A stretch of DNA of 39,602 nt from Bradyrhizobium tropiciagri. GTDB lineage: Bacteria > Pseudomonadota > Alphaproteobacteria > Rhizobiales > Xanthobacteraceae. The first letter of the stretch is position 1. Each line of letters opens with the position of its first letter. The notes beneath the pieces were generated by a model. The model did not search any database. It was not told the origin of the DNA and was given only the letters and a program-made list of their open reading frames with translations. Below are positions 1-8,620 of this stretch, in pieces. A program made the position numbers and the translations under genes. The stretch lies in contig NZ_LFLZ01000079.1 of NCBI RefSeq assembly GCF_001189845.1, forward strand, positions 1 to 39,602, written 5' to 3'.

Positions 1-62
1 TGAGGGGGAGTCTCCACGAACTCACGATTTGCGGTGTTCGCGGAGACAGCCCCTCACCCCAA

Positions 63-90
63 CCCTCTCCCCGTAAGAACGGGGAGAGGG
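63..90. repeat. Perfect hairpin repeat upstream of der
   Basis: Eleven-base arms (63-73 and 80-90) pair perfectly around the six-base loop TAAGAA. The sequence CTCTCCCCG with its complement is a type of dispersed repeat I associate with Bradyrhizobium intergenic regions; that is from memory. A second weaker pairing (GTCTCC-ACGAAC near 11-22 with GTTCGCGGAGAC near 37-48) lies just upstream. Either could stop transcription entering from the left, but neither is followed by a T tract. Confidence 0.6.
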
Positions 91-186
91 AGAAGGTGCT
101 CCTCATTTGCTTCGACCGCCCTTCATTCCTGTTGTAGTTCTTTGCAGCACTTGACCCGCGGGCAGCAGACCGCGCCTGGATGATCC

Positions 187-1569
187 ATGTCTTTTACCAT
201 CGCCATTATCGGCCGGCCCAATGTCGGAAAGTCGACGCTGTTCAACCGGCTGGTCGGCCAGAAGCTCGCGCTGGTCGACGACGAGCCCGGCGTCACGCGC
301 GACCGCCGCGAGGGGCAGGCCAAGCTCTACGACCTCGACTTCACCATCATCGACACCGCGGGGCTCGACGAGGGCGCCAAAGGTTCGCTGACGGCGCGGA
401 TGCAGGAGCAGACCGAAACCGCGATCGAACTCGCCGACGCCCTGATGTTCGTGATCGACGCCCGCGTCGGCCTGACGCCGACCGACCGCGCCTTCGCCGA
501 CTTCGCCCGCAAGGCCAACAAGCCGGTGGTGCTGATCGCCAACAAGGCCGAGGGCAAGCATGGCGAGATCGGCGCGATGGAATCCTACGCGCTCGGTCTC
601 GGCGATCCCGTCCAGATCTCGGCCGAGCATGGCGAGGGCATGGGCGACCTCCACGAGGCGCTGAGCGCGCTGGTGCCCGAGGCGCCAGAGGAAGACGACG
701 AGGTCGAGGACGACGAGGACATCTCGGAGGAGGAGGCCGCGCAGCGCCCGATCCGCGTCGCCATCGTCGGCCGGCCCAATGCCGGCAAGTCGACGCTGAT
801 CAATCACCTGCTCGGCGAGGAGCGGCTGCTGACCAGCCCCGAGGCCGGCACCACGCGCGATTCCATCGCGGTCGAGATCACCTGGCAGGGCCGCCAGTTC
901 CGGGTGTTCGACACCGCCGGCCTGCGCCGCCGCTCGCGGATCGAGGAGAAGCTGGAAAAGCTCTCGGTCGCCGACGCGCTGCGCGCGGTGCGCTTCGCCG
1001 AGGTCGTCGTGATGATGATGGACGCGCAGAACAAGTTCGAGGAGCAGGACCTGCGCATCGCGGACCTGATCGAGCGCGAAGGCCGCGCCATCGTGCTCGC
1101 GGTCAACAAATGGGACCTCGTCGAGCGCAAGCCGAACCAGATCTCGCAGCTGCGCACCGATGCCGATCACTGGCTGCCGCAGGTCAAGGGTGCGCCGATC
1201 GTCGCCGTCTCCGGCCTGATGGGCGAGGGCATCGACCGCCTGATGACGGCGATCCAGGAGGCCTATGCGGTCTGGAACCGGCGTTTGCCGACCTCGGCGC
1301 TCAATCGCTGGTTCGAGCAGGCGATCCAGGCCAACCCGCCGCCGGCCGTCTCGGGCCGCCGGCTGAAGCTGAACTACATCACGCAGGTGAAGGCGCGCCC
1401 GCCGAGCTTCGTGCTGTTCTGCTCGCGCGCCGATGCGATCCCGCGATCCTATCTGCGATACCTCATCAACTCGCTGCGCGAGACGTTCGATCTGCCGGGC
1501 ACGCCCATTCGTGTTACGCTAAGAGAAAAGGCCAATCCGTTCGCGCACAAGCGCAAGCGGCCGTCGTGA
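187..1569 (+). CDS. der: Ribosome-assembly GTPase Der (EngA)
   Basis: Der is an essential double-domain GTPase that helps mature the 50S ribosomal subunit in the cytoplasm. The 460-residue product has two P-loops, GRPNVGKST near residue 9 and GRPNAGKST near residue 195. Each is followed by a DTAG switch motif and an NKxE/NKWD specificity motif. A very acidic linker (about residues 163-180) joins the G domains, and a C-terminal KH-like domain ends in a basic tail, all as in the family. The ATG at 187 is chosen because the protein then begins directly with MSFTIAIIGRP; the ATG at 180 is in another frame. The stop overlaps the GTG start of the next gene, suggesting translational coupling. Confidence 0.97.
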   Translation: MSFTIAIIGRPNVGKSTLFNRLVGQKLALVDDEPGVTRDRREGQAKLYDLDFTIIDTAGLDEGAKGSLTARMQEQTETAIELADALMFVIDARVGLTPTDRAFADFARKANKPVVLIANKAEGKHGEIGAMESYALGLGDPVQISAEHGEGMGDLHEALSALVPEAPEEDDEVEDDEDISEEEAAQRPIRVAIVGRPNAGKSTLINHLLGEERLLTSPEAGTTRDSIAVEITWQGRQFRVFDTAGLRRRSRIEEKLEKLSVADALRAVRFAEVVVMMMDAQNKFEEQDLRIADLIEREGRAIVLAVNKWDLVERKPNQISQLRTDADHWLPQVKGAPIVAVSGLMGEGIDRLMTAIQEAYAVWNRRLPTSALNRWFEQAIQANPPPAVSGRRLKLNYITQVKARPPSFVLFCSRADAIPRSYLRYLINSLRETFDLPGTPIRVTLREKANPFAHKRKRPS

Positions 1570-2814
1570 CTGAAGAGGCGCGGACTGATACTGCCGCAGC
1601 CCCGGCGCGCAGCGGCGCGGTGGTCTTCATCTTCATCACGCTGCTGCTCGACATGCTCGCGCTCGGGATCATCATCCCGATCCTGCCCAAGCTGATCGAA
1701 GGCTTCGTCAACAACGACACCGCGAACGCGGCGCGCATCTTCGGCGTGTTCGGCTCGATCTGGGCATTGATGCAGTTCGTCTGCTCGCCGATCCTGGGTG
1801 CGTTGTCCGATCGCTTCGGCCGCCGGCCGGTGGTGCTGCTGTCGAATTTCGGCCTCGCCGCCGACTATGTGCTGATGGCACTGGCGCCGAACCTGATCTG
1901 GCTGTTCATCGGGCGGGCGATTTCGGGCATCACCTCGTCGAGCATCTCGACCGTGTTCGCTTACATCGCCGACGTCACCGCGCCGGAGCAGCGCGCCGCG
2001 ATGTTCGGCAAGATCGGCGTCGCGTTCGGCGCCGGCTTCATCATGGGGCCGGCGCTCGGCGGCCTGCTCGGCGAGATCGATCCGCGGCTGCCGTTCTGGG
2101 CGGCGGCGGGGCTGAGCTTCGTCAACCACTCTATGGCCTGTTGATCCTGCCGGAATCGCTGCCGGTGGAGCGGCGCGCGCCGTTCAAATGGAAGAGCGCC
2201 AATCCGATCGGCGCGCTGCGCTTTCTGCTTTCGAACCGGACGCTGGCGGGCCTGTCGCTGGCGACGTTCTTCGGCCAGCTCGCCCATGTCGTGCTGCCCT
2301 CGGTGTTCGTGCTGTACGCCACCTATCGCTACGGATGGGACACCGGCACGGTCGGCGCGACGCTGGCGCTGGTCGGGCTCTGCGGCATGATCGTGCAGGG
2401 CGCGGCGATCGGCCCGATCGTGCAGCGCCTCGGCGAGCGCGACGCGCTGTTCCTCGGCCTCATCTGCGGCGCCTTGGGCTTCGTGATCTTTGGCGCGGCG
2501 CCGACTGGCCAGCTATTCTGGATCGGCATTCCCGTGATGGCGCTGTGGGCATTTCCGGCGCCGCGACCCAGGCGCTGACGACGCAGCTCGTCGCCGCCGA
2601 CCAGCAGGGCCAGTTGCAGGGCGCGACCTCGAGCGTGCAGAGCATGTCGGAATTGATCGGCCCGTTCCTGTTCACGCTGACGTTCGCCTATTTCATCGGC
2701 GGCAACGCGCCGCTCGAGATGCCCGGCGCGCCGTTCTATCTGGCGGGCGCGCTACTGCTGCTCGCACTCGCGATCGCTTGGCGCGCGACGGCGGCGAAGA
2801 CAACGGCTTCGTGA
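1566..2814 (+). pseudogene. MFS drug-efflux transporter (TCR/Tet type), frame broken twice
   Basis: Inner-membrane proton-driven efflux protein of the major facilitator superfamily; substrate unknown. It starts at GTG 1566, overlapping the der stop. The first part shows a TM1 with LDMLALGIIIPILP, the loop 2-3 signature GALSDRFGRRPV and TM4-5 helices typical of TetA-like carriers. Reading continues in three frames: 1566 to about 2126, then to about 2548, then to the stop at 2812-2814. Adding one base near 2126 (restoring FVN-x-LYGLLILPE) and one G in the TGGG run at 2546-2549 (restoring WGISGAATQAL) gives a 416-residue protein of normal MFS length. Labelled pseudogene because the frame is formally interrupted; a sequencing error is at least as likely. 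Confidence 0.8.
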
Positions 2815-2869
2815 TTGCGTGGGCTGAGCTAGCCGTATTCACAGATCCTGGGTCGCAACGTCTGCCGTT

Positions 2870-3307
2870 CTAGCGATCGAGCGCGTACTCGTGCACGGAA
2901 ATCCAGGTTTCGCGGACGAGATTGACCAACGCCGCTATGAAGAAGCCGAGAGCGACAATGAAGAGCACGGCTACACCATATTCGTGCCGCAGCTGGTAAT
3001 ATGCGCTGACGAACGCCACGATCACGAGCAAGCACGTCAATATCGCACTCGTCGCGGAGAACACGATCGCTCGGTTCAGCAATTCGGCGCGACGCCTCAG
3101 CTGGTGCATGTCCTTCTTCGACCCGATTTTAGCGCTCTCGCTATCCGAGATTGCATTGAGCGCCTGGATCCGGTCGCTCACGCGGTTCATGCGGGCGATC
3201 AGCAGCGAAACGAACCCGGCAACCGCTCCCAGAAGGAACGAAGGAGCGGTGACCTGGACGATCACCTGCGACAATTGTTCGACGGACGGAGTGTCGGGAA
3301 GCAGCAT
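2870..3307 (-). CDS. DUF2721 family membrane protein
   Basis: A 145-residue membrane protein resembling the DUF2721 family, whose function is unknown. The N-terminal part carries a hydrophobic helix (about residues 23-40, APSFLLGAVAGFVSLLIA) followed by the characteristic RMNRVSDRIQALN stretch and a charged cytoplasmic segment (about 60-80). Two further membrane helices follow (about 82-103 and 111-132). The ATG at 3307 opens a protein of the family's usual length. It lies convergent to the MFS gene with only 55 bases between the stops, and no clear terminator hairpin is visible there. The family call rests on recognised sequence character, not a search. Confidence 0.8.
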   Translation of the reverse strand: MLLPDTPSVEQLSQVIVQVTAPSFLLGAVAGFVSLLIARMNRVSDRIQALNAISDSESAKIGSKKDMHQLRRRAELLNRAIVFSATSAILTCLLVIVAFVSAYYQLRHEYGVAVLFIVALGFFIAALVNLVRETWISVHEYALDR

Positions 3308-3354
3308 CGCGCTTACCTCTGTGCATAGACCGCCGGGTTCACCCGCAGTCTTCC

Positions 3355-4794
3355 CTAGCTGCTTGTTACCTTCCGTACCGGGGGCGGCTTCCAGGTTCCG
3401 TTGATGATCGACGGCGACTTTTCGTTCGGCCAGTACATGCGCAACATCAGGATGAACTTGCCCGCAGGTGCGGGAAGCCAGTTGCTCTCCTTGTCCGAAC
3501 CTGGACTGTCCTTCTGGATATAGAGTTCAACCGAACCGTCTGGATTGGATTTGAGGTTCTGGCGGGCACTGATCGACTGGCGGTTGATCGGATTGGGGAC
3601 GAAGAAGTAGTTTTCGTCATACATCGTGATCGACCAGAAGCCTGCGACCGGAGGGAGCTGCCCCTTCGGAAAACGCATCACGTATTTGTTGCTGCCGACA
3701 TAATCCTTGCCGTCGGCGTCCTTCTGCGATGTCGGATAGCACGCATCCTGAATTCGATTGGCGCCAAGGCCGATTGCAGTGACAAAGGCACGGTTGAGAT
3801 AGTTGGTGCCGTAGATGCCGGCTTCGCTATCGAAAGCCCAACCGTTCTCGTTTCGGATCGCCTTGTTCACCTTGAACTGCAGCATGATCCGGTCGAATGC
3901 CACCTGCGGGACCCGCTTGGCGAACCCGGCATCGAATTTGCTCGCATCAAAATCCTTGCCCGGGACAAGGCCGATCTTCGCGAATTTGGCGACCTCGGAT
4001 GCATCGGCGGTGGCCGGTGGATTGCGCTTCATCAGTTGCGCAAGAAGGGTGAAGTATGCCGCGGCATCCAGACCGTTGACCTGATCACGAACCGCCGTCT
4101 TCATGTCGATTGACGCATCGACCTTGCCTGGCTGGGGCGCATACGATTTGCCGTAGGCGCTGAGGGGCGCAAGCTTGAACTCGTCCTGCGCGGCGTGCAC
4201 GGCCGCGTAATCCTCCGGCGTGCCGGTGCAATAGATGCGGCCCAAAATCCAGACCATGCTGGTGGGGGACTTGTACTCCTTCACCCCTGCCGGAAGCGTT
4301 CCGTTCCAGCCCGGTCCTGTGATCGCGTAGGTCTGCGGCTTCGTGCCGGTTGTGCGCTTGCCCGGCACCTGGAAGACGTCGGTCCAGCCATCCAGCATCG
4401 GAAACAGGAAGTAGCGGTCCTTCATGTCCGGCATGCTGAGGACCCAAGGCTCGTCGCCCACGTCGATCCAGGCTGATGTGTAGAGGGTGTCGGCATTGGG
4501 CGCCGTGACGTCCCTGAAGCTGGCGTCCGGGTACTTGCGGAGCTTGATGAATTGCCCCATCGGCCCGCGTGTACCTTCCACGGAAGCAACGTTGGTCATG
4601 ATCCGGCGGGTCATCTCCATCGTCACGAGCGGATAGCCGTAGATGTAGGCATCCTGGGCGAGCCAGAAATCTTCGCCGGCCTCCCACGCCCGGACAACCG
4701 GACCATCAAAATCGGCGTGTGCAGCGCGGGAAATCGCGATGGGCGTGGCTGCGGCACCCAGTAACGCAAGTGCTTGACGACGGCTGATCGACAT
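3355..4794 (-). CDS. Exported DUF1254/DUF1214 domain protein
   Basis: A 479-residue exported protein with the DUF1254 domain (about residues 60-190, including YIYGYPLVTMEMTRR) followed by a DUF1214 domain (about 360-470, with FWSITMYDENYFFVPNPINR). The biochemical role of this pair is not established. The start at 4794 is chosen because it has a strong AGGAGGG ribosome-binding site and yields the signal peptide MSISRRQALALLGAA. Its twin-arginine-like RR pair and Ala-rich end (SRAAHA) suggest Tat or Sec export. A perfect TTGAT-TTGC-ATCAA box lies about 67 bases upstream, so low-oxygen induction through a FixK/FNR regulator is likely. The SnoaL-like gene is upstream on the same strand. Confidence 0.88.
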   Translation of the reverse strand: MSISRRQALALLGAAATPIAISRAAHADFDGPVVRAWEAGEDFWLAQDAYIYGYPLVTMEMTRRIMTNVASVEGTRGPMGQFIKLRKYPDASFRDVTAPNADTLYTSAWIDVGDEPWVLSMPDMKDRYFLFPMLDGWTDVFQVPGKRTTGTKPQTYAITGPGWNGTLPAGVKEYKSPTSMVWILGRIYCTGTPEDYAAVHAAQDEFKLAPLSAYGKSYAPQPGKVDASIDMKTAVRDQVNGLDAAAYFTLLAQLMKRNPPATADASEVAKFAKIGLVPGKDFDASKFDAGFAKRVPQVAFDRIMLQFKVNKAIRNENGWAFDSEAGIYGTNYLNRAFVTAIGLGANRIQDACYPTSQKDADGKDYVGSNKYVMRFPKGQLPPVAGFWSITMYDENYFFVPNPINRQSISARQNLKSNPDGSVELYIQKDSPGSDKESNWLPAPAGKFILMLRMYWPNEKSPSIINGTWKPPPVRKVTSS

Positions 4795-4854
4795 GGCGAG
4801 CCCTCCTAGCCTGTTCGGAGGATAACCGGATATCAGGACGAGTTCCACTTGCAC

Positions 4855-4868
4855 TTGATTTGCATCAA
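4855..4868 (-). promoter_or_regulatory. FixK/FNR-type box upstream of the DUF1254 gene
   Basis: The sequence TTGATTTGCATCAA is a perfect match to the TTGAT-N4-ATCAA palindrome bound by FixK2 and FNR-family regulators. Read on the minus strand, a TATA-like hexamer (GATATC, about 21-26 bases past the box) sits at the spacing expected for a class II promoter with the box centred near -41.5. The transcript would then reach the AGGAGGG site and ATG at 4794. Match and spacing are seen directly; microoxic activation is inferred from the known role of such boxes. Confidence 0.65.
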
Positions 4869-4911
4869 GGCGCCTTGTTGTCGCGCCTCGTCGAGGTCCG
4901 CTGCTGTCCTC

Positions 4912-5304
4912 TTAGTCCGTCGCCGGCACCGAATGGTGCTCATGCGTGATCCGCCAGTCGCCGCCGACCTTGCGCAGGCCGGTTGTCAGCCTGAACTGGA
5001 ACGTGGCGTCGGGTGGGCCGCACCGCATCACCATGACGGCAAAGGCGACATCTTCGCCGGCCGTGATCGCGATCTCCTCGATATTGAAGGCGTGGGAGGG
5101 GCGGTAGCAAGTGTAGAATAGGTCCCACGTCTTCCGGTACTCATCCATTCCGCGCGACTGCAATGGCGGGGGAACGTCGAACATCACGATGTCCTGATCG
5201 TGATGGGCGAGAATGCCCGGATAGTCCTGTCGGCGAACGGCGTCCGCCCAGGCTTCGATGAGCGTCCTGATTTCGGTTTCCGCCGTCTGTTTTGGCTGTG
5301 GCAT
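4912..5304 (-). CDS. SnoaL-like / nuclear transport factor 2 fold protein
   Basis: A 130-residue soluble protein with the cone-shaped NTF2/SnoaL fold pattern: an N-terminal helix with TEIRTLIEAWADAVRRQD, then HHDQDIVMFDVPPPLQ, a central segment MDEYRKTWDLFY, and C-terminal beta strands ending WRITHEHHSVP. This resembles the SgcJ/EcaC and ketosteroid-isomerase-like group; substrate and activity cannot be read from sequence. The ATG at 5304 is preferred over the longer frame from 5496, because the extra residues are Arg/Ala-rich with no domain character and overlap the opposite-strand relic. It precedes the DUF1254 gene on the same strand with a 117-base gap that contains the FixK-type box, so that gene probably has its own promoter. 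Confidence 0.8.
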   Translation of the reverse strand: MPQPKQTAETEIRTLIEAWADAVRRQDYPGILAHHDQDIVMFDVPPPLQSRGMDEYRKTWDLFYTCYRPSHAFNIEEIAITAGEDVAFAVMVMRCGPPDATFQFRLTTGLRKVGGDWRITHEHHSVPATD

Positions 5305-5434
5305 GGCTCGCGTCTCCGGGGGCTGGCTGATCGATGCCTCGAGGACGAATGCGACGGCGCCCATCCGACATGCAGGTTGTTTACCGTCCGAGGCGCGCGA
5401 TGCAGCCGAAACGGCCTGATCCGCGCGCGGGCCG

Positions 5435-5658
5435 AACACGTTCCGCGTGCGGCTGACCTTGACCGGTGCGGTCGCCAACACGCCGGTGCTCGGCACGCTG
5501 TCGCGCTTCGATATGGCGGGCGCGATCTACAACGGCGTGCGGCGGCGCGCGACGGCGAGGGCACCATGACCGGCTCGGTGATCTATGCCGTCGAGATGTT
5601 CGACAGCTCGACCGCGCGCCTGCTCGGCGCCTACGTCAGCAAGCAGTATCCCAACGCC
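5435..5658 (+). pseudogene. Relic of a DUF3313 lipoprotein C-terminal region
   Basis: About 75 codons encode a piece resembling the C-terminal part of DUF3313 lipoproteins: NTFRVRLTLTGAVANTPVLG, then RFDMAGAIYNGV. After a one-base frame change near 5540 come TGSVIYAVEMFDSST and YVSKQYPNA. There is no start or lipobox upstream, an in-frame TGA lies just before, and after YPNA the sequence diverges from the family. A further open stretch (from 5672, with LDVQPGQLVGLTGDVG) follows in another frame and I cannot identify it. This looks like a remnant left by deletion or rearrangement. The family name comes from recognised sequence only. Confidence 0.5.
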
Positions 5659-5827
5659 TCTGATGAAGTTCTTGTGCCAGACTCAGACCTGGACGCAGAC
5701 GCTCGACGTGCAGCCCGGACAACTCGTCGGTCTGACCGGTGACGTCGGCGCCCGCGTGCCGACCGGGAATGGGCCTCGCTGCCGCCGCCGGCGAGGAAGG
5801 CGGCGGCGAAGTGATGATGAGGAGTAG

Positions 5828-5945
5828 GGCGGGTTAGGTGCGTAGGATGGGTAGAGCGAAGCGATCGCGCTTGCGCAAGCCTCGAGATGATGGGTTTCGC
5901 TGCGCTCTACCCATCCTACGAAGCTGCGCTAACCCACCCTACGCA
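5828..5945. repeat. Long imperfect inverted repeat
   Basis: An 18-base arm at 5841-5858 (CGTAGGATGGGTAGAGCG) pairs perfectly with 5903-5920. Outer segments (GGGCGGGTTAG near 5828-5838 and CTAACCCACCCT at 5929-5940) also pair. The CGTAGGATGGGTAGAGCGAAGCG type of unit is one I recognise as a dispersed bacterial intergenic repeat. It ends only 12 bases from the stop of the minus-strand binding-protein gene and could act as its terminator. Together with the DUF3313 relic it fills the gap 5305-5956. Confidence 0.75.
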
Positions 5946-5956
5946 CCGATGCTCGC

Positions 5957-7183
5957 TTACTTCTTCACCAGCGGACAGTCGCTGGCCTCGAGCGGCTTGG
6001 CGGCGTCTTCCGGCGAGATGGTGGCGATCAGCTTGTAATAGTCCCAGGGATATTTGGACTCTTCCGGCTTCTTCACCTCGAACAGATAGGCCGGGATGAT
6101 GCGGCGGCCGTCGATCCGCAACGGACCCTTGCCGAACAGCGGATCGTCGGTCGGGATTTCCTTCATCTTGGCGACGACCTTGGCGCCGTCATGCGGATTG
6201 CCGCCCATCGCGTCCAGCGCCTTCAGGTAATGCAGCACGCCGGCATAGACGCCGGCGACCGTCATCGAGGGCATCGAGCCCTTCGGCGAGACCTTCTGGA
6301 AGCGCTTCGACCAGGCGCGGGTCTGGTCGTTCATGTCCCAGTAGAACGACTCGGTGAAGGTGAGGCCCTGCGCGATCTTCAGGCCCAGCGCATGCACGTC
6401 GTTGACGAACAAGAGCAGCGCCGCGAGCTTCTGTCCGCCTGCGGTGATGCCGAATTCGGACGCCTGCTTGATCGCGTTGGTGGTGTCGCCGCCGGCATTG
6501 GCGAGGCCGATGATCTTGGCCTTGGAGGCCTGCGCCTGCAGCAGGAACGACGAGAAGTCCGCGGTGTTGAGCGGGTGCTTGACGCCGCCGAGCACCTTGC
6601 CGCCGTTAGCGGTGACGACCGCCGCGGTGTCGCGCTCAAGCGCATGGCCGAAGGCGTAGTCGGCGGTGAGGAAGAACCAGCTGTCGCCGCCGGCCTTGGT
6701 CAGCGCCTTGCCGGTGCCGTTGGCGAGCATGTAGGTGTCGAACGTGTAGGAGATCGTGTTGGCGTTGCAGGCCTTGCCGGTGAGGTCGGCGGTCGCCGCT
6801 CCCGAGTTGAGCACGATCGAGTTCTTCTCCTTGGCGAGGTTGCTCACCGCGAGCGCGACGCCGGAGTTCGGCGTGTCGGTGATGATGTCGACCTTCTCGT
6901 TGTCGATCCAGTTGCGCGCGATGTTGACGCCGACGTCGGGCTTGTTCTGATGGTCGCCGCTGACCACCTCGATCTTCCAGCCCTTGGCACGCAGGCCGGA
7001 ATCTTCCACCGCCATGTTGGCTGCGGCGACCGAATTCGGGCCGCCGATGTCGGCATAGAGGCCCGACATGTCGTTCAGCACGCCGATCTTGACGTTCTTG
7101 TCCTGCGCAAGGGCAGGGGTAGCAAGGCCGAGTGCAGCGCAAGCGAGAAGCACGGCATGGCGCCGTGCGAGCGTCGTCGTCAT
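5957..7183 (-). CDS. ABC transporter periplasmic substrate-binding protein (LivJ/amide type)
   Basis: A 408-residue periplasmic binding protein of the type I fold used for branched-chain amino acids, amides or aromatic acids. A clear Sec signal peptide (residues 1-26, ending ATPALA) precedes the mature start QDKNVKIGVLNDMSGLYADI, the classic first strand and ligand loop of this family. Later motifs include DGAKVVAKMKE and a C-terminal Lys-rich end. A GGAGGGA ribosome-binding site precedes ATG 7183. No permease or ATPase gene lies in this window, so the partner transporter is elsewhere or the protein is an orphan sensor. The NHL-repeat gene lies 151 bases upstream on the same strand. Substrate cannot be assigned. 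Confidence 0.9.
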   Translation of the reverse strand: MTTTLARRHAVLLACAALGLATPALAQDKNVKIGVLNDMSGLYADIGGPNSVAAANMAVEDSGLRAKGWKIEVVSGDHQNKPDVGVNIARNWIDNEKVDIITDTPNSGVALAVSNLAKEKNSIVLNSGAATADLTGKACNANTISYTFDTYMLANGTGKALTKAGGDSWFFLTADYAFGHALERDTAAVVTANGGKVLGGVKHPLNTADFSSFLLQAQASKAKIIGLANAGGDTTNAIKQASEFGITAGGQKLAALLLFVNDVHALGLKIAQGLTFTESFYWDMNDQTRAWSKRFQKVSPKGSMPSMTVAGVYAGVLHYLKALDAMGGNPHDGAKVVAKMKEIPTDDPLFGKGPLRIDGRRIIPAYLFEVKKPEESKYPWDYYKLIATISPEDAAKPLEASDCPLVKK

Positions 7184-7334
7184 CAGACATTCCCTCCACT
7201 GTGATTTTTTCCGGACGGCCCTCTTGCGGGGCCTTGTGCCGGTCGTTCGGGTTTCCGCTTACCCTGTCCGGGTGGATGCGGCAATCAGCATAAAGCCGGA
7301 TGAACTGCATCGAAGCGTCATCCCGCCGTCATCT

Positions 7335-8471
7335 CTACTTCAGCGCGTCCGAGGTCAGCTTGAACTTCTGGATCCGCTTGCCCTCGACCTCGCCGGTGTA
7401 GACATTGCCCTTCTGGTCGACCGCCATGACATGCAGCAGCGCGAACTGCCCGGCATTGCGGCCGCTATGGCCGAAGGTGCCGACCACTGAGCCATCGTCG
7501 CGCTTGAGCACGCGGATCTCGTTGTTGGCGCCGTCGGCGTTGAGCAGATAGGTCTGCTTCGGATCGGGCCACAGCGCGAGATCGAACACCGCGCCGTCGC
7601 CGCGCGTGTTCTTCTCGTAGAACCATTCCCTGACGAAGGTGCCGTTCTTCTGGAACACCTGGATGCGGTCCTGGCTGCGGTCGCAGACATAGACCAGCCC
7701 GTCATTGGCGATCTTGATGCAATGCACGGGGTTGCCGAACTGTTCCTGCACCGCGGCGCTTGGATCGTATGGCGGCTGCTTGTCGTCGGTGGGCAGCTTG
7801 CCATAGCCGCCCCAGTGCCGCTTGTAGGCCAGCGTGGTGGCGTCGAACACGATGACGCGGCGGTTGCCGTAGCCGTCGGCGATGTATAGCTCGTTGGCCG
7901 CCTTGTCGATCGCCATCTCGGCGGGACGGCCGAGCTGGGTGGTGTCGTTGCTGTTGGTGCGGGCTGCGATCTTGCCGATCTGGCCGAGATACTTGCCGTC
8001 GAGCGAGAACTTCAGGATTTCGCTGTCGTCATCGGCATTGCCGCCGATCCAGACGAAGCCGCGCTCGTCGACCTCGATGCCATGCTCGCGGCCGACCCAT
8101 TGATAGCCGTCGCCGGGGCCGCCCCAGGCGCGCAGCAGATTGCCGTCGACATCGAATTCGAGCACCGGCGGCGCCGCCACGCAGCATTTCGCGCGCGGCG
8201 GGGTCAGGCTCGCCGCCTTCTCGCCATCGGTCAGCGAGCGCGGGCGATGGACCACCCAGATATGCCCCTGCCAGTCGACGGTGATGCCGCCGACCTGGCC
8301 GATGATCCAGTTGTTGGGAAGCTGCTTGGGCCAGGACGGATCGACCGCGAAGGTCGGGACATCACCGGCCTGGGCGGGCGCGGGCTGAGTGAGAAGGGCC
8401 GATGATGCGATGCCGGCGGAGAGAAACAATCCAGTGAGAATGGAGCGCGCGCGATTGAACGTCGGCGTCAT
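7335..8471 (-). CDS. Exported NHL-repeat beta-propeller protein
   Basis: A 378-residue exported protein with a signal peptide (residues 1-35, ending PAPAQA) and a six-bladed NHL-type propeller. Repeated blade motifs include GGITVDWQGHIWVVHR, HGIEVDERGFVWIGG, AEMAIDKAANELYIADGYGN, VHCIKIANDGLVYVCDRSQD and LLHVMAVDQKGNVYTGEV. Such proteins are often annotated as peptidylglycine-monooxygenase-like because of the propeller, but no monooxygenase domain or copper site is seen. A CC pair occurs in the first third (RAKCCVAAPP). The start at 8471 has a GGGAGG site and gives the signal peptide; the longer frame from 8573 adds only non-signal sequence. It may be co-transcribed with the downstream binding-protein gene; a shared substrate is speculation. 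Confidence 0.85.
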   Translation of the reverse strand: MTPTFNRARSILTGLFLSAGIASSALLTQPAPAQAGDVPTFAVDPSWPKQLPNNWIIGQVGGITVDWQGHIWVVHRPRSLTDGEKAASLTPPRAKCCVAAPPVLEFDVDGNLLRAWGGPGDGYQWVGREHGIEVDERGFVWIGGNADDDSEILKFSLDGKYLGQIGKIAARTNSNDTTQLGRPAEMAIDKAANELYIADGYGNRRVIVFDATTLAYKRHWGGYGKLPTDDKQPPYDPSAAVQEQFGNPVHCIKIANDGLVYVCDRSQDRIQVFQKNGTFVREWFYEKNTRGDGAVFDLALWPDPKQTYLLNADGANNEIRVLKRDDGSVVGTFGHSGRNAGQFALLHVMAVDQKGNVYTGEVEGKRIQKFKLTSDALK

Positions 8472-8620
8472 GATGCCTCCCGAGCTTTTTCTTGGCGGGC
8501 GTCCCGCTGGGAGCGCAGTCAATCGTGGGGCGAGGGAGGAGTCAATCCGTCCGCACGCGCGTTGCGCGACCACTTGGCTTGCAGTATCAAGCTGCTATCT
8601 CAGGTAGCGAGGTCGAACGG

